DNA of 64,000 bases from Emergencia timonensis (GCF_900086585.1 NZ_FLKM01000009.1:558001-622000); one strand, 5' to 3'; positions 1 through 8,734 are shown, counted from the first letter of the stretch. A program made the numbers and translations. The notes: generated by a model not told the origin, from the letters alone.

Positions 1-173
1 CTGCCTTTGGCTGCTTCTACGTCCAGGGCGTTGGCGGTTAATATATCAGCCTTGTTTTGCAGCAGGGCAGAAGCGATTAATTCTAAAGCTTCTGTCTTCA
101 CTGAAGAATCTTCTATTCGAAGGGTTCTGGCGGCGGACTTTGCCAGAGCGCCCATGTTTTCTAAATTTGTCAT
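1..173 (-). CDS. proA: Gamma-glutamyl phosphate reductase, N-terminal part (cut by window edge)
   Basis: Read on the minus strand from an ATG at 173, this gives MTNLENMGALAKSAARTLR followed by a helix typical of the ProA N-terminus (LIASALLQNKADILTAN). ProA reduces gamma-glutamyl phosphate to glutamate semialdehyde, the second step of proline synthesis in the cytosol. It begins 7 bp after the proB stop, with a GGGAGG-type ribosome binding site in the gap, so the two genes form a proBA unit. Only about 57 codons are in the window; the catalytic cysteine lies outside. The family call rests on the N-terminal pattern plus the proB neighbour. Confidence 0.85.
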   Translation of the reverse strand, partial: MTNLENMGALAKSAARTLRIEDSSVKTEALELIASALLQNKADILTANALDVEAAKG

Positions 174-180
174 AAATGAT

Positions 181-978
181 TTACCTCCCGGCTTTAAAAA
201 TAGTTCCAATTGTCTGCCCCTCAAATAGGGGATAGAGGTTAGCTGGATTATCTCCTTTGATGACACAGCAGGGAATGCCGGCTCCAGTGGAGACTTTTGC
301 TGCGCTGACTTTGGTAGTCATGCCGCCAGTGCCGAAAATTGAACCAGCGCCCCCTGCCAAAGCTTCCACCTTCGCATCAATTTTTTCTACGACAGGGATG
401 CGGCGAGCGTCGCTGTGCTTTCGCGGATCTTTGTCGTAAAGTCCGTCGATATCGGTGAGAATCACCAAGAGGTCGGCGCCAATCAGCTTGGCGACGATGG
501 CGGAGAGATTGTCGTTGTCGCCGAAATTGTTTCCCTCCAACTCGTCTGTTGCGACGGTATCGTTTTCGTTGACTACAGGAATGATGCCCATATCGATCAG
601 CTCTGTAAAAGTATTCTGCACGTTTTGACGTCCCACCTTGTTGTCAACCACGTCGGCTGTCAGCAGAACCTGCGCGACGGTATGATTGTATTCGCCGAAG
701 AATTTGTCATACATGAACATCAGTTCACACTGTCCGATGGCAGCCAGGGCCTGCTTTTTACTGGTCTCATTTGGACGGGCCTTTAAATTGAGTTTTCCCA
801 CGCCTACACCGATAGCCCCGGAGGAAACCAGGGTGATTTCCTTGCCGGAGTTCTGCAGGTCAGCGATGACCTTGCAGAGGTTTTCGACGTGGCGGATGTT
901 GATCTTTCCGCTGGGATGGGTCAAGGTAGAAGTTCCCACCTTGATGACGATTCTTTTGCTTTCCATAATCCTATTCAT
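181..978 (-). CDS. proB: Glutamate 5-kinase without PUA domain
   Basis: This enzyme phosphorylates L-glutamate at the gamma carboxylate with ATP, the first and feedback-controlled step of proline synthesis. The amino-acid kinase fold is clear: KVGTSTL near residue 13, SSGAIGVG near 52, NENDTV near 138 and LTDIDGLYDKDPR near 172. At 265 residues it has only the kinase domain; the C-terminal PUA domain of E. coli ProB is absent, as in many Firmicutes. The chosen ATG at 978 overlaps the hydF stop by 8 bp and has GGAG just upstream; an ATG at 966 is an alternative. The overlap suggests translational coupling to the hydrogenase maturation genes. Confidence 0.95.
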   Translation of the reverse strand: MNRIMESKRIVIKVGTSTLTHPSGKINIRHVENLCKVIADLQNSGKEITLVSSGAIGVGVGKLNLKARPNETSKKQALAAIGQCELMFMYDKFFGEYNHTVAQVLLTADVVDNKVGRQNVQNTFTELIDMGIIPVVNENDTVATDELEGNNFGDNDNLSAIVAKLIGADLLVILTDIDGLYDKDPRKHSDARRIPVVEKIDAKVEALAGGAGSIFGTGGMTTKVSAAKVSTGAGIPCCVIKGDNPANLYPLFEGQTIGTIFKAGR

Positions 979-2200
979 AAAAAATCTCCAGGCTTCGGCC
1001 TAAAATGCCGTTCATCTGTGCGATGAGGATGCCGTAATTGGTAAACGGTACCCCCTGCTCTTCTGCTGATTCCTGTCTGCAGACCATTTCTCTTTCACCT
1101 AACATACAGCCCCCACAGTGGACTACCAAGGCGTACGCCGATAGATCCTGGGGGAAATGCCCGCCGCTGGTGAATTCAAAGAGCAGCTTTTTACCGCTGT
1201 ACTTTTTGATCCAGCCGGGCAGCTTGACGGTTCCGATATCCTCGCACTGCCTGTGATGGGTACAGCCTTCGGAGATTAAAACGGTATCGCCGTCTTTCAG
1301 CTTGTTTAAATACTGGGCGCCGTAAACAGCCGTGTCCAAAATACCCTTGAATCTGGCAAACAGAATGGAGAAGGAGGTCAAAGGGACGCTGTCAGGCACG
1401 ATTTCCTTGACCTGCTGGAAAGCCTGGCTGTCGGTGACTACCAAGGCTGGCGGCTCTTTCAGTGCGTTAAGACAGGCCGAAAGCTCTGCAACTTGCGTTA
1501 CCATGGCGATGGCCTGCGTATCTAAGATGTCCCGTATGGTCTGCACCTGGGGCAGAATCATTCTCCCTTTAGGCGCCGAAGCGTCGATGGGCGTCACCAG
1601 GACGACGATGTCGCAGTCAGCAATTTTGTCTGCAATCAGCTTCTTATTGCTCTCCAGAGGCTTGCCGATTTCTGCAATCTTCTCTTTCAGTTCTGTAATA
1701 CCTTGACCGGTAAGGGCGCTGACCAGGATGTGAGGAAAATCGTACTGTTCCTTATTCTCCTCGTCAGCGCCTGTAATGAGGGATTCCATGTCGAGGTCCA
1801 CTTTGTTCAGGACTACGATATAAGGTATGTTCTTTTTCTTGAAAAGCTTTATCAGCTCCAGATCTTCTGCGGCAGGACCTACGAAATTGTCGATGACCAG
1901 CACTGCAACATCAGTCATGCCCAGTATCTGGTAAGATTTTGCCACTCGTTTCTCTCCTACTTTGCCGTCGTCGTCGATGCCGGGGGTGTCGATGATCACC
2001 ACCGGTCCCAGGGGTAGCAATTCCATGGCCTTTTTGACTGGGTCTGTGGTGGTGCCTTTTACCTCTGATACGATAGATAAATCCTGCCCCGTGACAGCAT
2101 TGACAACGCTGGATTTTCCAGCGTTGCGTCTGCCAAAGAAACTGATGTGCAGTCTGTTTGCACTGGGGGTCTTATCAAAATCTAAAGTCTCTTTTTCCAT
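971..2200 (-). CDS. hydF: [FeFe]-hydrogenase H-cluster maturation GTPase HydF
   Basis: HydF is the scaffold GTPase that receives the 2Fe precursor built by HydE and HydG and delivers it to the apo-hydrogenase. The Walker A motif GRRNAGKSS is at residues 23-31 and the switch motif DTPGIDD follows near 70. The C-terminal iron-sulfur ligands are visible as C313-x-H315 and H361-C362-x-x-C365, the HydF pattern. I start at ATG 2200 (MEKETLDFD), preceded by AAGGAG, rather than at the further upstream in-frame ATG. The start overlaps the end of hydG by 26 bp. Length (409 residues) is normal for the family. Confidence 0.96.
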   Translation of the reverse strand: MEKETLDFDKTPSANRLHISFFGRRNAGKSSVVNAVTGQDLSIVSEVKGTTTDPVKKAMELLPLGPVVIIDTPGIDDDGKVGEKRVAKSYQILGMTDVAVLVIDNFVGPAAEDLELIKLFKKKNIPYIVVLNKVDLDMESLITGADEENKEQYDFPHILVSALTGQGITELKEKIAEIGKPLESNKKLIADKIADCDIVVLVTPIDASAPKGRMILPQVQTIRDILDTQAIAMVTQVAELSACLNALKEPPALVVTDSQAFQQVKEIVPDSVPLTSFSILFARFKGILDTAVYGAQYLNKLKDGDTVLISEGCTHHRQCEDIGTVKLPGWIKKYSGKKLLFEFTSGGHFPQDLSAYALVVHCGGCMLGEREMVCRQESAEEQGVPFTNYGILIAQMNGILGRSLEIFYE

Positions 2201-3605
2201 CTTCAATCTCCTTGATATACTCTTCCGCAATCTGGCGGACTTTTTCTTTCGGGATGTTGGTGAGCTCCTTGTCGATGAGAGCTTCGCCGACGGATCTGGT
2301 CTCAGGGCTTGCGTAATCGACCAGGTATTCTTTCAGGGTCATCAGCGCGTTAGGATGACAGCAGTTCTGAATCTGGCCGTTTTTGCACAGAGTCATGAAG
2401 CGGTCTCCCGTCCTGCCTTCTCTGTAGCAGGCGGTGCAGAAGCTCGGAATGTAGCCCATATCCATCAGCCATTTGACCACTTCATCCAGAGTTCTCTTGT
2501 CGTCGGTTTCGAACTGTGCGGAGTTTTCTTCTTCTGGTTCCGGCTCGTCGTAGCCGCCGACGCTGGTCTTGGAAGCGCCGCTGATTTGAGAGATTCCCAG
2601 GTGCAGCGCCTTTGCCCGCATTTTCTGGCTTTCTCTGGTGGACATGATCATGCCCGTATAAGGAACGGCGATTCTGATGATGGCGATGATCTTGGCGAAT
2701 AGGTCGTCGGTGAGGCCTCCATCGACACCGGCGTCAAAATCGTCAGGGTCGATGTCGTCTGCAGGTCTGACTCTCGGCACGCTGATGGTATGCGGTCCCA
2801 CGCCCTGGGCAGCCTCCAGATGCTCTGCGTGCATCAACAGGCCTGCCAGTTCGTAGCGGTACATTTCCAGGCCGAATAAAACACCCAGGCCCACGTCGTC
2901 GATACCGGCTTCCATGGCTCTGTCCATGGCTTCGGTATGCCACGCATAGTTGTGCTTTGGACCGGTCGGATGAAGCTTTTCATAGCTGTCCTTGTGATAG
3001 GTTTCCTGAAATAAGATATATGTACCGATGCCTGCGTCTTTCAGCATCTTGTATTCTTCCTTGGTAGTGGCGGCGATGTTGACGTTGACGCGCCGGATGG
3101 CGCCGTTCTTATGGTTGATGGAGTAGACGGTCTTGATGCACTCCAAAATATATTCGATGGGGTTGTTGACCGGATCTTCTCCGGCTTCCAGGGCAAGTCT
3201 CTTGTGGCCCATATCCTGCAGAGCGATGACTTCTTTTCTGATTTCTTCCTGGGTCAGTTTCTTTCTGGCGATGTGTTTGTTCTGATGGTGGTATGGACAG
3301 TAAACACAGCCGTTGACACAGTAATTGGACAGATACAGCGGTGCGAACATGACGATACGGTTGCCGTAGAAGTCCTTTTTGATTTGTTCCGCCAGGCTGC
3401 AGATTTCTTTGGTGATTTCTTCGTCTTCGCAGGCCAGCAGCACAGAGGCTTCTCTGTGGCTGATGCCTTTGCGCAGGGCAGCCTTATCCAGGATTTGCCG
3501 GATCAATTCCTTATTGTCTTTGTTTTCGTCGGCGTAAGCCAGGGAGTCCATGACTTCGTCATGGCAGATGAATTCTTCTGCTTTCAGTGATTTTGGATCA
3601 TACAT
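2175..3605 (-). CDS. hydG: [FeFe]-hydrogenase maturase HydG (radical SAM tyrosine lyase)
   Basis: HydG cleaves tyrosine by radical SAM chemistry to supply CO and CN ligands as an organometallic iron synthon for the H-cluster. The SAM-cluster motif CX3CX2C is at C96, C100 and C103. The C-terminal tail contains the CTACYREGRTGD stretch and further cysteines (LCKNGQIQNCC) that bind the auxiliary cluster typical of HydG and absent from ThiH. The TIM-barrel body shows the usual GPHTISVPR strand. It has 476 residues, full length. It lies downstream of hydE after a 227-bp gap, so it may have its own promoter, and it overlaps hydF. Confidence 0.96.
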   Translation of the reverse strand: MYDPKSLKAEEFICHDEVMDSLAYADENKDNKELIRQILDKAALRKGISHREASVLLACEDEEITKEICSLAEQIKKDFYGNRIVMFAPLYLSNYCVNGCVYCPYHHQNKHIARKKLTQEEIRKEVIALQDMGHKRLALEAGEDPVNNPIEYILECIKTVYSINHKNGAIRRVNVNIAATTKEEYKMLKDAGIGTYILFQETYHKDSYEKLHPTGPKHNYAWHTEAMDRAMEAGIDDVGLGVLFGLEMYRYELAGLLMHAEHLEAAQGVGPHTISVPRVRPADDIDPDDFDAGVDGGLTDDLFAKIIAIIRIAVPYTGMIMSTRESQKMRAKALHLGISQISGASKTSVGGYDEPEPEEENSAQFETDDKRTLDEVVKWLMDMGYIPSFCTACYREGRTGDRFMTLCKNGQIQNCCHPNALMTLKEYLVDYASPETRSVGEALIDKELTNIPKEKVRQIAEEYIKEIEDGKRDFRF

Positions 3606-3832
3606 TTTTTTCTTTTCCTTTCTTTCGAGTCAGGTCCTGCAAGGGAACTTCCCCGTTAGTGACATTCTGCCCAGCGAACATGAGTGGGCGGCTTGGCAAC
3701 ACTTCGCTCCTCCGGGAACTGCGTTCCCTGTGCTGTTCGTTTTGCCTAGCCAAGCAAGCTTGGGGCAAAAGGGCAGAATTTATACTGGCACTCCCCGGCT
3801 TCAGCCGGAATGAAGTGCGTCGTATGAATATA
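3606..3832. other. Non-coding gap between hydE and hydG
   Basis: This 227-bp stretch splits an otherwise overlapping operon. It is rich in short palindromic runs (for example CCCCGGCTTCAGCCGG near 3755) and contains no open frame with a ribosome binding site. It may fold in the hydE-hydG mRNA and adjust the relative yield of the two maturases. I see no clear promoter or terminator. Confidence 0.4.
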
Positions 3833-4879
3833 TTATACTAAATAATCGCCGCGGGCGGTGACTATTTCGTAGCCTATTTTTTTCATGGAGGCGGTCAGAT
3901 GACGGATACTTTCGGCAGCCTCGTCTCCAGTTGCGATTTTGCCGTCGTAGAGGAGATATTTCTCCCGCACCTCCAGTGGGGACAGGTTTGGCATGATGAC
4001 GTTGGCACCTGCCAGGATGCCTCTCTCCCGACCATCGTGTTCCGCTGTGCCCAGGGCAGTGGTTGCAGGAAGCAGAACTCTCGGATGCAGCAGTCTGACT
4101 ATACTGAGCAGCTTGATTGTTAGCTCACTGGAACCGGCAGGTTCACGTTCAAAAGGCGTGTTTGCCGCCGGCAGAAATGGTCCGATGCCGACCATCTGCG
4201 GTTTGAATTCTCGGATCAGACATAGATCTTCGACTAGATGATCTATGGTTTGATAAGGGGAGCCGACCATAAAGCCGCAGCCGGTTTGAAAACCGATTTC
4301 CTTCAGGGCCTGCAGACAGGAAAGGCGATGTGCCAGGGACAGTTCAGCTGGATGAAGCCTGCTGTAATGCTCTGAATCGGCTGTCTCGTGGCGCAGTAAA
4401 TAGCGGTCTGCACCGGCGTCAAAGAGCTTCTGATAGCTTTCTCTGCTCCGTTCTCCCATGGAGAGGGTGATAGCGCAGTCGGGGTAACTCTGACGAATGG
4501 CGCTGACGACCTGACAGGTTCGTTCATCTGTCCAGTAAGGATCTTCGCCGCCCTGCAGGACGAAGGTACGAAATCCCAAATCATACCCCTGCCGGCAGCA
4601 GTCAAGAATCTGTCCCTCAGTCAGACGGTAGCGGCTAACTGCGTCATTGCTTCTGCGGATGCCGCAGTAGTAACAGTCATTTCTGCAGTAGTTTGTAAAT
4701 TCGATCAAGCCGCGGATAAACACCTGGCGGCCGTAAATCTGTTCTCTGGCTGCATTTGCCCGTTCTGCCAGATAGGCAGCGATTTCGCGGCTGTCGTCTG
4801 TAATCAATCTCGCCAGTTCCTGACGGGTCAGTTCTCCGCCGTCAGCCAGTTTGTCAATCAGATGTCTATTCATTGGCAT
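3833..4879 (-). CDS. hydE: [FeFe]-hydrogenase maturase HydE (radical SAM)
   Basis: HydE is a radical SAM enzyme that acts with HydG and HydF in building the dithiomethylamine-bridged 2Fe subcluster. CX3CX2C is at C65, C69 and C72 (YCRNDCYYCG). The BATS-type C-terminal half ends in the usual NVIMPNLSP strand. At 348 residues it is full length. The start at 4879 overlaps the stop of the upstream TM1266-type gene by 14 bp; an ATG two codons later (4873) is better spaced from AAGGTGG and is equally possible. Confidence 0.95.
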   Translation of the reverse strand: MPMNRHLIDKLADGGELTRQELARLITDDSREIAAYLAERANAAREQIYGRQVFIRGLIEFTNYCRNDCYYCGIRRSNDAVSRYRLTEGQILDCCRQGYDLGFRTFVLQGGEDPYWTDERTCQVVSAIRQSYPDCAITLSMGERSRESYQKLFDAGADRYLLRHETADSEHYSRLHPAELSLAHRLSCLQALKEIGFQTGCGFMVGSPYQTIDHLVEDLCLIREFKPQMVGIGPFLPAANTPFEREPAGSSELTIKLLSIVRLLHPRVLLPATTALGTAEHDGRERGILAGANVIMPNLSPLEVREKYLLYDGKIATGDEAAESIRHLTASMKKIGYEIVTARGDYLV

Positions 4880-5111
4880 AGGCCACCTTGCTGCTGATTC
4901 CGCTGATTCTGCCGATCTTGCCGGAGAGGGCGTTGATCACATCGGAAGGCGCATCGACTGCCACGCTGATGATGTGAATATTCTTCTCACGATAGGGAAT
5001 GCCCATCCGTCCGATGATATACTGACTGTATTGATGGAGAATATCGTTAAGCTCCTCCACGACACCGGAATCTTTGAGGATGATTGAAATTAATGCAACT
5101 CTGCTGTCCAT
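4866..5111 (-). CDS. TM1266-type iron-only hydrogenase system regulator
   Basis: This 81-residue ACT/NikR-C-like protein (MDSRVALISIILKD...) matches the TM1266 family that sits beside hydE/hydG in many anaerobes and is annotated as a putative regulator of the iron-only hydrogenase system. It contains the pattern IIGRMGIPYREKNIHIIS and VAVDAPSDVINALSGKIGRI. I use ATG 5111, preceded by GAAAGGAAGG; an earlier in-frame ATG at 5141 lacks a good site. It is first in the hydEGF-proBA transcript and overlaps hydE. It has no DNA-binding domain, so any regulatory role is inferred from context. Confidence 0.88.
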   Translation of the reverse strand: MDSRVALISIILKDSGVVEELNDILHQYSQYIIGRMGIPYREKNIHIISVAVDAPSDVINALSGKIGRISGISSKVAYANE

Positions 5112-5187
5112 AGTCCTTCCTTTCTTCTCGCATTTGATCATATTGTAACACAGATTTTGGTATATTTATACACCAACTTTCCAGTGT

Positions 5188-6585
5188 TTAACCTTTTGGA
5201 GCAAGTCCATATTTTTTCAATTTGTTATACAGGGTGCCGCGGCTGAGCCCCAACTCCCTGGCAGCGGCGGAAATATTGTTTTTTTGATTGCGCATGGCAA
5301 TCAAAATGGCGCTCCGCTCAGTGTTTTCTATGACGGATAAAGGGGTGGTCTCATCGTCTTTGGTGAAACCGAAGGCTTCATTGTAGGTGCGCTGACCCAC
5401 ACGCAGTTCCTGGGCGATGTCTTCTTCGGTAATCTGTTTGTTCTCGTAGAAAATTGCCAGCCGTTGTGTCAGATTGCGCAGCTGCCGCACATTTCCCGGC
5501 CAGACATAAGCGGCCAGAAGACGAAGAGCGCTTTGCGTCAGATCTAGTTTCGTTTCCAGTTCATCGCAGAAGTGGTCCAGCAGCAGAGGAATATCCTGAG
5601 AACGCCTGCGCAGTGGCGGAACAAACAGTTCTATTGTATTCAGCCGGTAGTAGAGGTCGGAACGGAATTTCTTCTCCTCGCTGAGAAGAAAGAGATTCTT
5701 GTTGGTGGAGGCGATAATGCCAGCCTGCAGAGGGATGATCCTGCTGCTGCCAACCCGTTCAAACTCCTTGGATTCCAGCACGCGCAACAGTTTTGACTGC
5801 ATGAAGAGGCTCATATCGCCGATTTCATCTAAGAGAATATCGCCGCCGGCTGCAACTTCAAATTTGCCTGGCTTTGCTGCGTCTGCACCGGTAAAGGCTC
5901 CCTTTTCGTGACCGAAAAGTTCTGATTCTAACAAATTTTCCGGAATGGCTGTGCAGTTGATGGTTACGTAAGGTGCGTACTGCTCATTATATCGTCTATT
6001 GTGAATCGCGCCGGCGATGATTTCTTTGCCAGTTCCCGTCTCGCCGATAATCAAAACAGGCAGATGACTGCCGGCTGCTTTCTTTGATTTCTCAATCAGA
6101 TCTTTGACTGTAGGGTCTTCGCCGACAAAGTCGTGAAAGGTGTAGCCGCTTTCTATACGGGAGATACTGTTGTAGATTTCTCCCAGGTCGTCAGGCCCGC
6201 CGCTGTCGCTGCCTGCGAACATGCGCTTGACTCGCTGCAGATTGCGGAAGACGATAGTGCCGATGGCGCCGATGATCTGCCCGTCCTCTTCAATAGGAAA
6301 AATATTGGAGACGCATTTGCGCCCATGAATTTCTAACAGCAGGCCGGTTGAGGCTCTGCCTGTTTTCATCACGTTCCGAAAAGGAGAAATGTTGTCCAAA
6401 ATGGTGATATCCTGGCCGATGACATTGGTGCCTTTGGGCATGTCTTTGTAAGAACTTTCACTGATGTGAACAATCTTGCAGTCCGCATCGATGAGAATGG
6501 AAACATCGAAGAGATTGTTCATCAGTTCGTCCAGGATGCCTCCGCGGGTATGCATGTCTTTTTTTGTCAGATGAATCTTGTTCAT
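5188..6585 (-). CDS. Sigma-54 enhancer-binding transcriptional activator (PAS-AAA+-Fis)
   Basis: A bacterial enhancer-binding protein of about 465 residues. An N-terminal PAS-like sensor (residues about 20-120) is followed by the AAA+ domain with Walker A GETGTGKE (181-188), the sigma-54 contact loop GAFTGA (229-234) and Walker B LLDEIGD (251-257). A Fis-type helix-turn-helix ends the protein (ISAAARELGLSRGTLYNKLKKYG). The start at ATG 6585 follows GTGAGG. It is divergent from a hydrolase gene carrying a sigma-54 promoter, so that gene is its most likely target. The PAS ligand is unknown; an aromatic compound is one possibility. Confidence 0.93.
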   Translation of the reverse strand: MNKIHLTKKDMHTRGGILDELMNNLFDVSILIDADCKIVHISESSYKDMPKGTNVIGQDITILDNISPFRNVMKTGRASTGLLLEIHGRKCVSNIFPIEEDGQIIGAIGTIVFRNLQRVKRMFAGSDSGGPDDLGEIYNSISRIESGYTFHDFVGEDPTVKDLIEKSKKAAGSHLPVLIIGETGTGKEIIAGAIHNRRYNEQYAPYVTINCTAIPENLLESELFGHEKGAFTGADAAKPGKFEVAAGGDILLDEIGDMSLFMQSKLLRVLESKEFERVGSSRIIPLQAGIIASTNKNLFLLSEEKKFRSDLYYRLNTIELFVPPLRRRSQDIPLLLDHFCDELETKLDLTQSALRLLAAYVWPGNVRQLRNLTQRLAIFYENKQITEEDIAQELRVGQRTYNEAFGFTKDDETTPLSVIENTERSAILIAMRNQKNNISAAARELGLSRGTLYNKLKKYGLAPKG

Positions 6586-6698
6586 AGAAACCTCACTGTA
6601 CAATTTTTATTAGGTGTTATTTTAACATGTGTTCAAGATTTATACAACCTGTCATTGGCAGAAAATTAGAAACATTGAATTTCAGAGGTTTTTAATCT

Positions 6699-6714
6699 TG
6701 GCACGGCACTTGCT
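6699..6714 (+). promoter_or_regulatory. Sigma-54 (RpoN) promoter
   Basis: TGGCACGGCACTTGCT matches the -24/-12 consensus TGGCAC-N5-TTGC[AT] exactly. The first base of the transcript should fall near 6725, about 23 bp before the hydrolase ATG. An enhancer-binding activator is divergently encoded 114 bp away, and the spacer contains AACATGTGTT (about 6624-6633), an interrupted inverted repeat that could be part of its binding site. Confidence 0.9.
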
Positions 6715-6747
6715 TTAGTATGTGTCATCAGAAAACGAAAGGAAGTA

Positions 6748-7557
6748 ATGATTATGAGTCAGAGACCTGTTCTAACAGCAGAAGAGAGAAAACTCCCTTA
6801 TGCCAAATATTACGATTTACCAATTACACCGATTCCAGCAGAAAAGATTGCTGTCCTTGAAGCGGGACCAATCGACCCATCCCTAGCCCTGAAAATTGAA
6901 GACAGAAACAAGCTCTTCGAACCCGGTTATCTACCTTGTGAAATCGGTTACTGTGTCATGGAAGACGGCTCAGCCTACCTGGCCAACAGAACGGAGATGC
7001 CGGGGGTGACGCCGGAAATGTTCGAATGGTGGTTCGCATGGCACGGTCTTGAGGATATGAGATACAGAATATGGGATCCTGAGGATCACTTCTATGCCAG
7101 ACAGCAGATGCGGGAAAAAGTTCTGGATCCGAAGGTGCCGATGAGAGAGAAGACCTGGGGCACTGTACATATCGTCCGCGAAGACATCGGAGCAGGACCT
7201 GACGATTTGATCTTGGAATTCAGATATCCTCATGAGCTGGGATACGACGAGTCAAAGGTCGGTACGAAGGATTGCGCTGCCATGATGTGTGCAAACGGAC
7301 ACGGACCCGTACCAGGACAAGGCGTAGCAGCAGTCATGACCCATATGGTCAGAGAGATAGAAGGCGGCATTGAACTTCGCAGCAGATTTTGGATCGGATG
7401 GGGTCTGGTGAACGGACAAGTAGTAAAGCTGGTGCCAGACGGCGTCAGAGTTCCAGTTGAAGTTCCTATGGGACTGTTCGCACACAATTTAAAAGAGTTT
7501 GGACATCTGGCGACGATTTTGCCGGATCTATATAAAGAAGAAAAAGATCATTTTTAA
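6748..7557 (+). CDS. PhlG / phloretin-hydrolase family C-C bond hydrolase
   Basis: The 269-residue protein fits the DAPG hydrolase family, zinc enzymes that cleave the C-C bond next to an acylphloroglucinol ring: PhlG acts on 2,4-diacetylphloroglucinol and the Eubacterium ramulus enzyme on phloretin. The signature WWFAWHGLEDMRYRIW is at 94-109, with H99 the likely zinc ligand, and a C-terminal HNLKE (H246, E250) matches the second HxxxE ligand pair. It is transcribed from a sigma-54 promoter and shares a transcript with a small membrane protein. Two ATGs (6748, 6754) share one ribosome site, AAAGGAAG. Substrate is inferred; plant or microbial polyphenols are plausible for a gut anaerobe. Confidence 0.82.
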   Translation: MIMSQRPVLTAEERKLPYAKYYDLPITPIPAEKIAVLEAGPIDPSLALKIEDRNKLFEPGYLPCEIGYCVMEDGSAYLANRTEMPGVTPEMFEWWFAWHGLEDMRYRIWDPEDHFYARQQMREKVLDPKVPMREKTWGTVHIVREDIGAGPDDLILEFRYPHELGYDESKVGTKDCAAMMCANGHGPVPGQGVAAVMTHMVREIEGGIELRSRFWIGWGLVNGQVVKLVPDGVRVPVEVPMGLFAHNLKEFGHLATILPDLYKEEKDHF

Positions 7558-7574
7558 AAACGGAGGAAAAGAAA

Positions 7575-7784
7575 ATGGGAAAAGACGCAATTAAAAATTT
7601 TGTTATCGGCGCAATCGTCAGCGCAGTGCTGACAGCCTTAGTCATCGGTCTGATTATCGGAGAAAAAGGCGTACCCGATTCTGTAAGCGGCAATGTGATA
7701 GGCAATGTGGTGACGGCCATCATCTGCGGCGGATTATCCGGCGTGGCAACGACCATTACCTTGTACAAAAAACTTGCAAAATAG
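7575..7784 (+). CDS. Small two-helix membrane protein, function unknown
   Basis: Sixty-nine residues with two hydrophobic segments (about 8-28 and 39-60) separated by a short polar turn (GEKGVPDSVSG). CGGAGG lies 10 bp upstream of the ATG, and the gene starts 17 bp after the hydrolase stop, ahead of a shared terminator, so both are read from the sigma-54 promoter. I do not recognise a family. It may help move a substrate or anchor the hydrolase, but nothing in the sequence proves this. Confidence 0.75.
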   Translation: MGKDAIKNFVIGAIVSAVLTALVIGLIIGEKGVPDSVSGNVIGNVVTAIICGGLSGVATTITLYKKLAK

Positions 7785-7793
7785 ATTGAAAAG

Positions 7794-7842
7794 AAGAGAC
7801 TGCTGCATTAGAGTACAAACTGATGTGCGCAGTCTCTTTTTT
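7794..7842 (+). terminator. Intrinsic terminator after the hydrolase operon
   Basis: AAGAGACTGC pairs with GCAGTCTCTT and is followed by a T run. It closes the sigma-54 transcription unit. Confidence 0.85.
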
Positions 7843-7975
7843 AATTCATAGGAGTGGCGTCAGCCACTTTTTTTAGAATGAATTTTCATTCACAGCACCT
7901 CCACAAAACATTCAAGGAAAAGGTGTATGGTATAGTTGTCAGCTGATGAAGTTGATGAAAAGGGAGGTAGATGAA

Positions 7976-8584
7976 ATGAACTTTGGGATTATCATTCCTT
8001 CGGACTGTCCTGACGAAAAGCTGGTAAAGCTTGCAAAGGAACTGGTTCAAAGAGAGGAAACCATGATTGTCGTCATCGACGACGGCTGCGGAGAAGACAT
8101 CGTCTATACGAGGATTTATCAGATGATAGAAGAAATAGGGGGGACCGTATTACACCATAAGCACAAACTGGGCAGAGGCACAGCCATTAAGACGGGCATG
8201 CGTTATGCCATGAAACACTGTGAAAAGCTGGGGGGCATTGTCACTGTAGATGAGGACGGATGGTATGGGGCAGAGGATGTCTTTCGTGTCTGTGACCAAT
8301 TAGAAGAACATGAAGACAGCATCATATTGGGGACCAGGAACTTAAAGAAGAGAGAAGTTCCGGCCTTTTATCGGCTGAAAAATACCCTTGCATCTCTGCG
8401 CTTTCGATTTGCGACAGGCATCTCCTGCGACGACGTGCAGAGCAAGCTGCGAGGGATTCCCCAAAAGTGCTTTGATATGGCCTTGTCCACAGAAGGCAAC
8501 GGATATCGGTATGAACTGACCTTTCTGACGGAAGCTGCGAGGACGAAAGTGCCGTTGATTTTCCTGCCCAGTTGTCAGATCTGA
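7976..8584 (+). CDS. Family 2 glycosyltransferase-like protein, C-terminus probably lost
   Basis: From ATG 7976 (preceded by GGGAGGT) the 202-residue product has the GT-A fold of dolichol-phosphate-mannose-synthase-like enzymes: IIIPSD near the start, VVIDDGCGED, GRGTAIKTGMRYAM and the metal-binding TVDEDGWY. Relatives normally end with a further strand and a SHF-type tail of roughly 30 residues; here the frame breaks off after VPLIFLPSCQI. The stop coincides with the edge of an AT-rich islet, so the gene looks truncated by a past insertion or deletion. Acceptor and role are unknown. Confidence 0.75.
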   Translation: MNFGIIIPSDCPDEKLVKLAKELVQREETMIVVIDDGCGEDIVYTRIYQMIEEIGGTVLHHKHKLGRGTAIKTGMRYAMKHCEKLGGIVTVDEDGWYGAEDVFRVCDQLEEHEDSIILGTRNLKKREVPAFYRLKNTLASLRFRFATGISCDDVQSKLRGIPQKCFDMALSTEGNGYRYELTFLTEAARTKVPLIFLPSCQI

Positions 8585-8694
8585 ATAATCATAAAGAGCA
8601 GATGAACGTCGGTTTATCCGCTAATCATTCAATTTCGAGGAAAAACTTCCCTTATTTGAAGGGATTGAGGTTACAAGGAAGTATTTTCTGGTTA

Positions 8695-8734
8695 GGCGGT
8701 ATAGCCCCGTTTACAATGGGCTGTACCGTCTTTT
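8695..8734 (+). terminator. Intrinsic terminator
   Basis: GGCGGTATAGCCC pairs with GGGCTGTACCGTC around a 10-base loop, followed by TTTT. It ends plus-strand transcription downstream of the truncated glycosyltransferase gene. Confidence 0.75.

Noticed and set aside
1962..2702. 246-codon frame antisense to hydF/hydG
   Set aside because: It overlaps two firmly identified genes and lacks a start signal.
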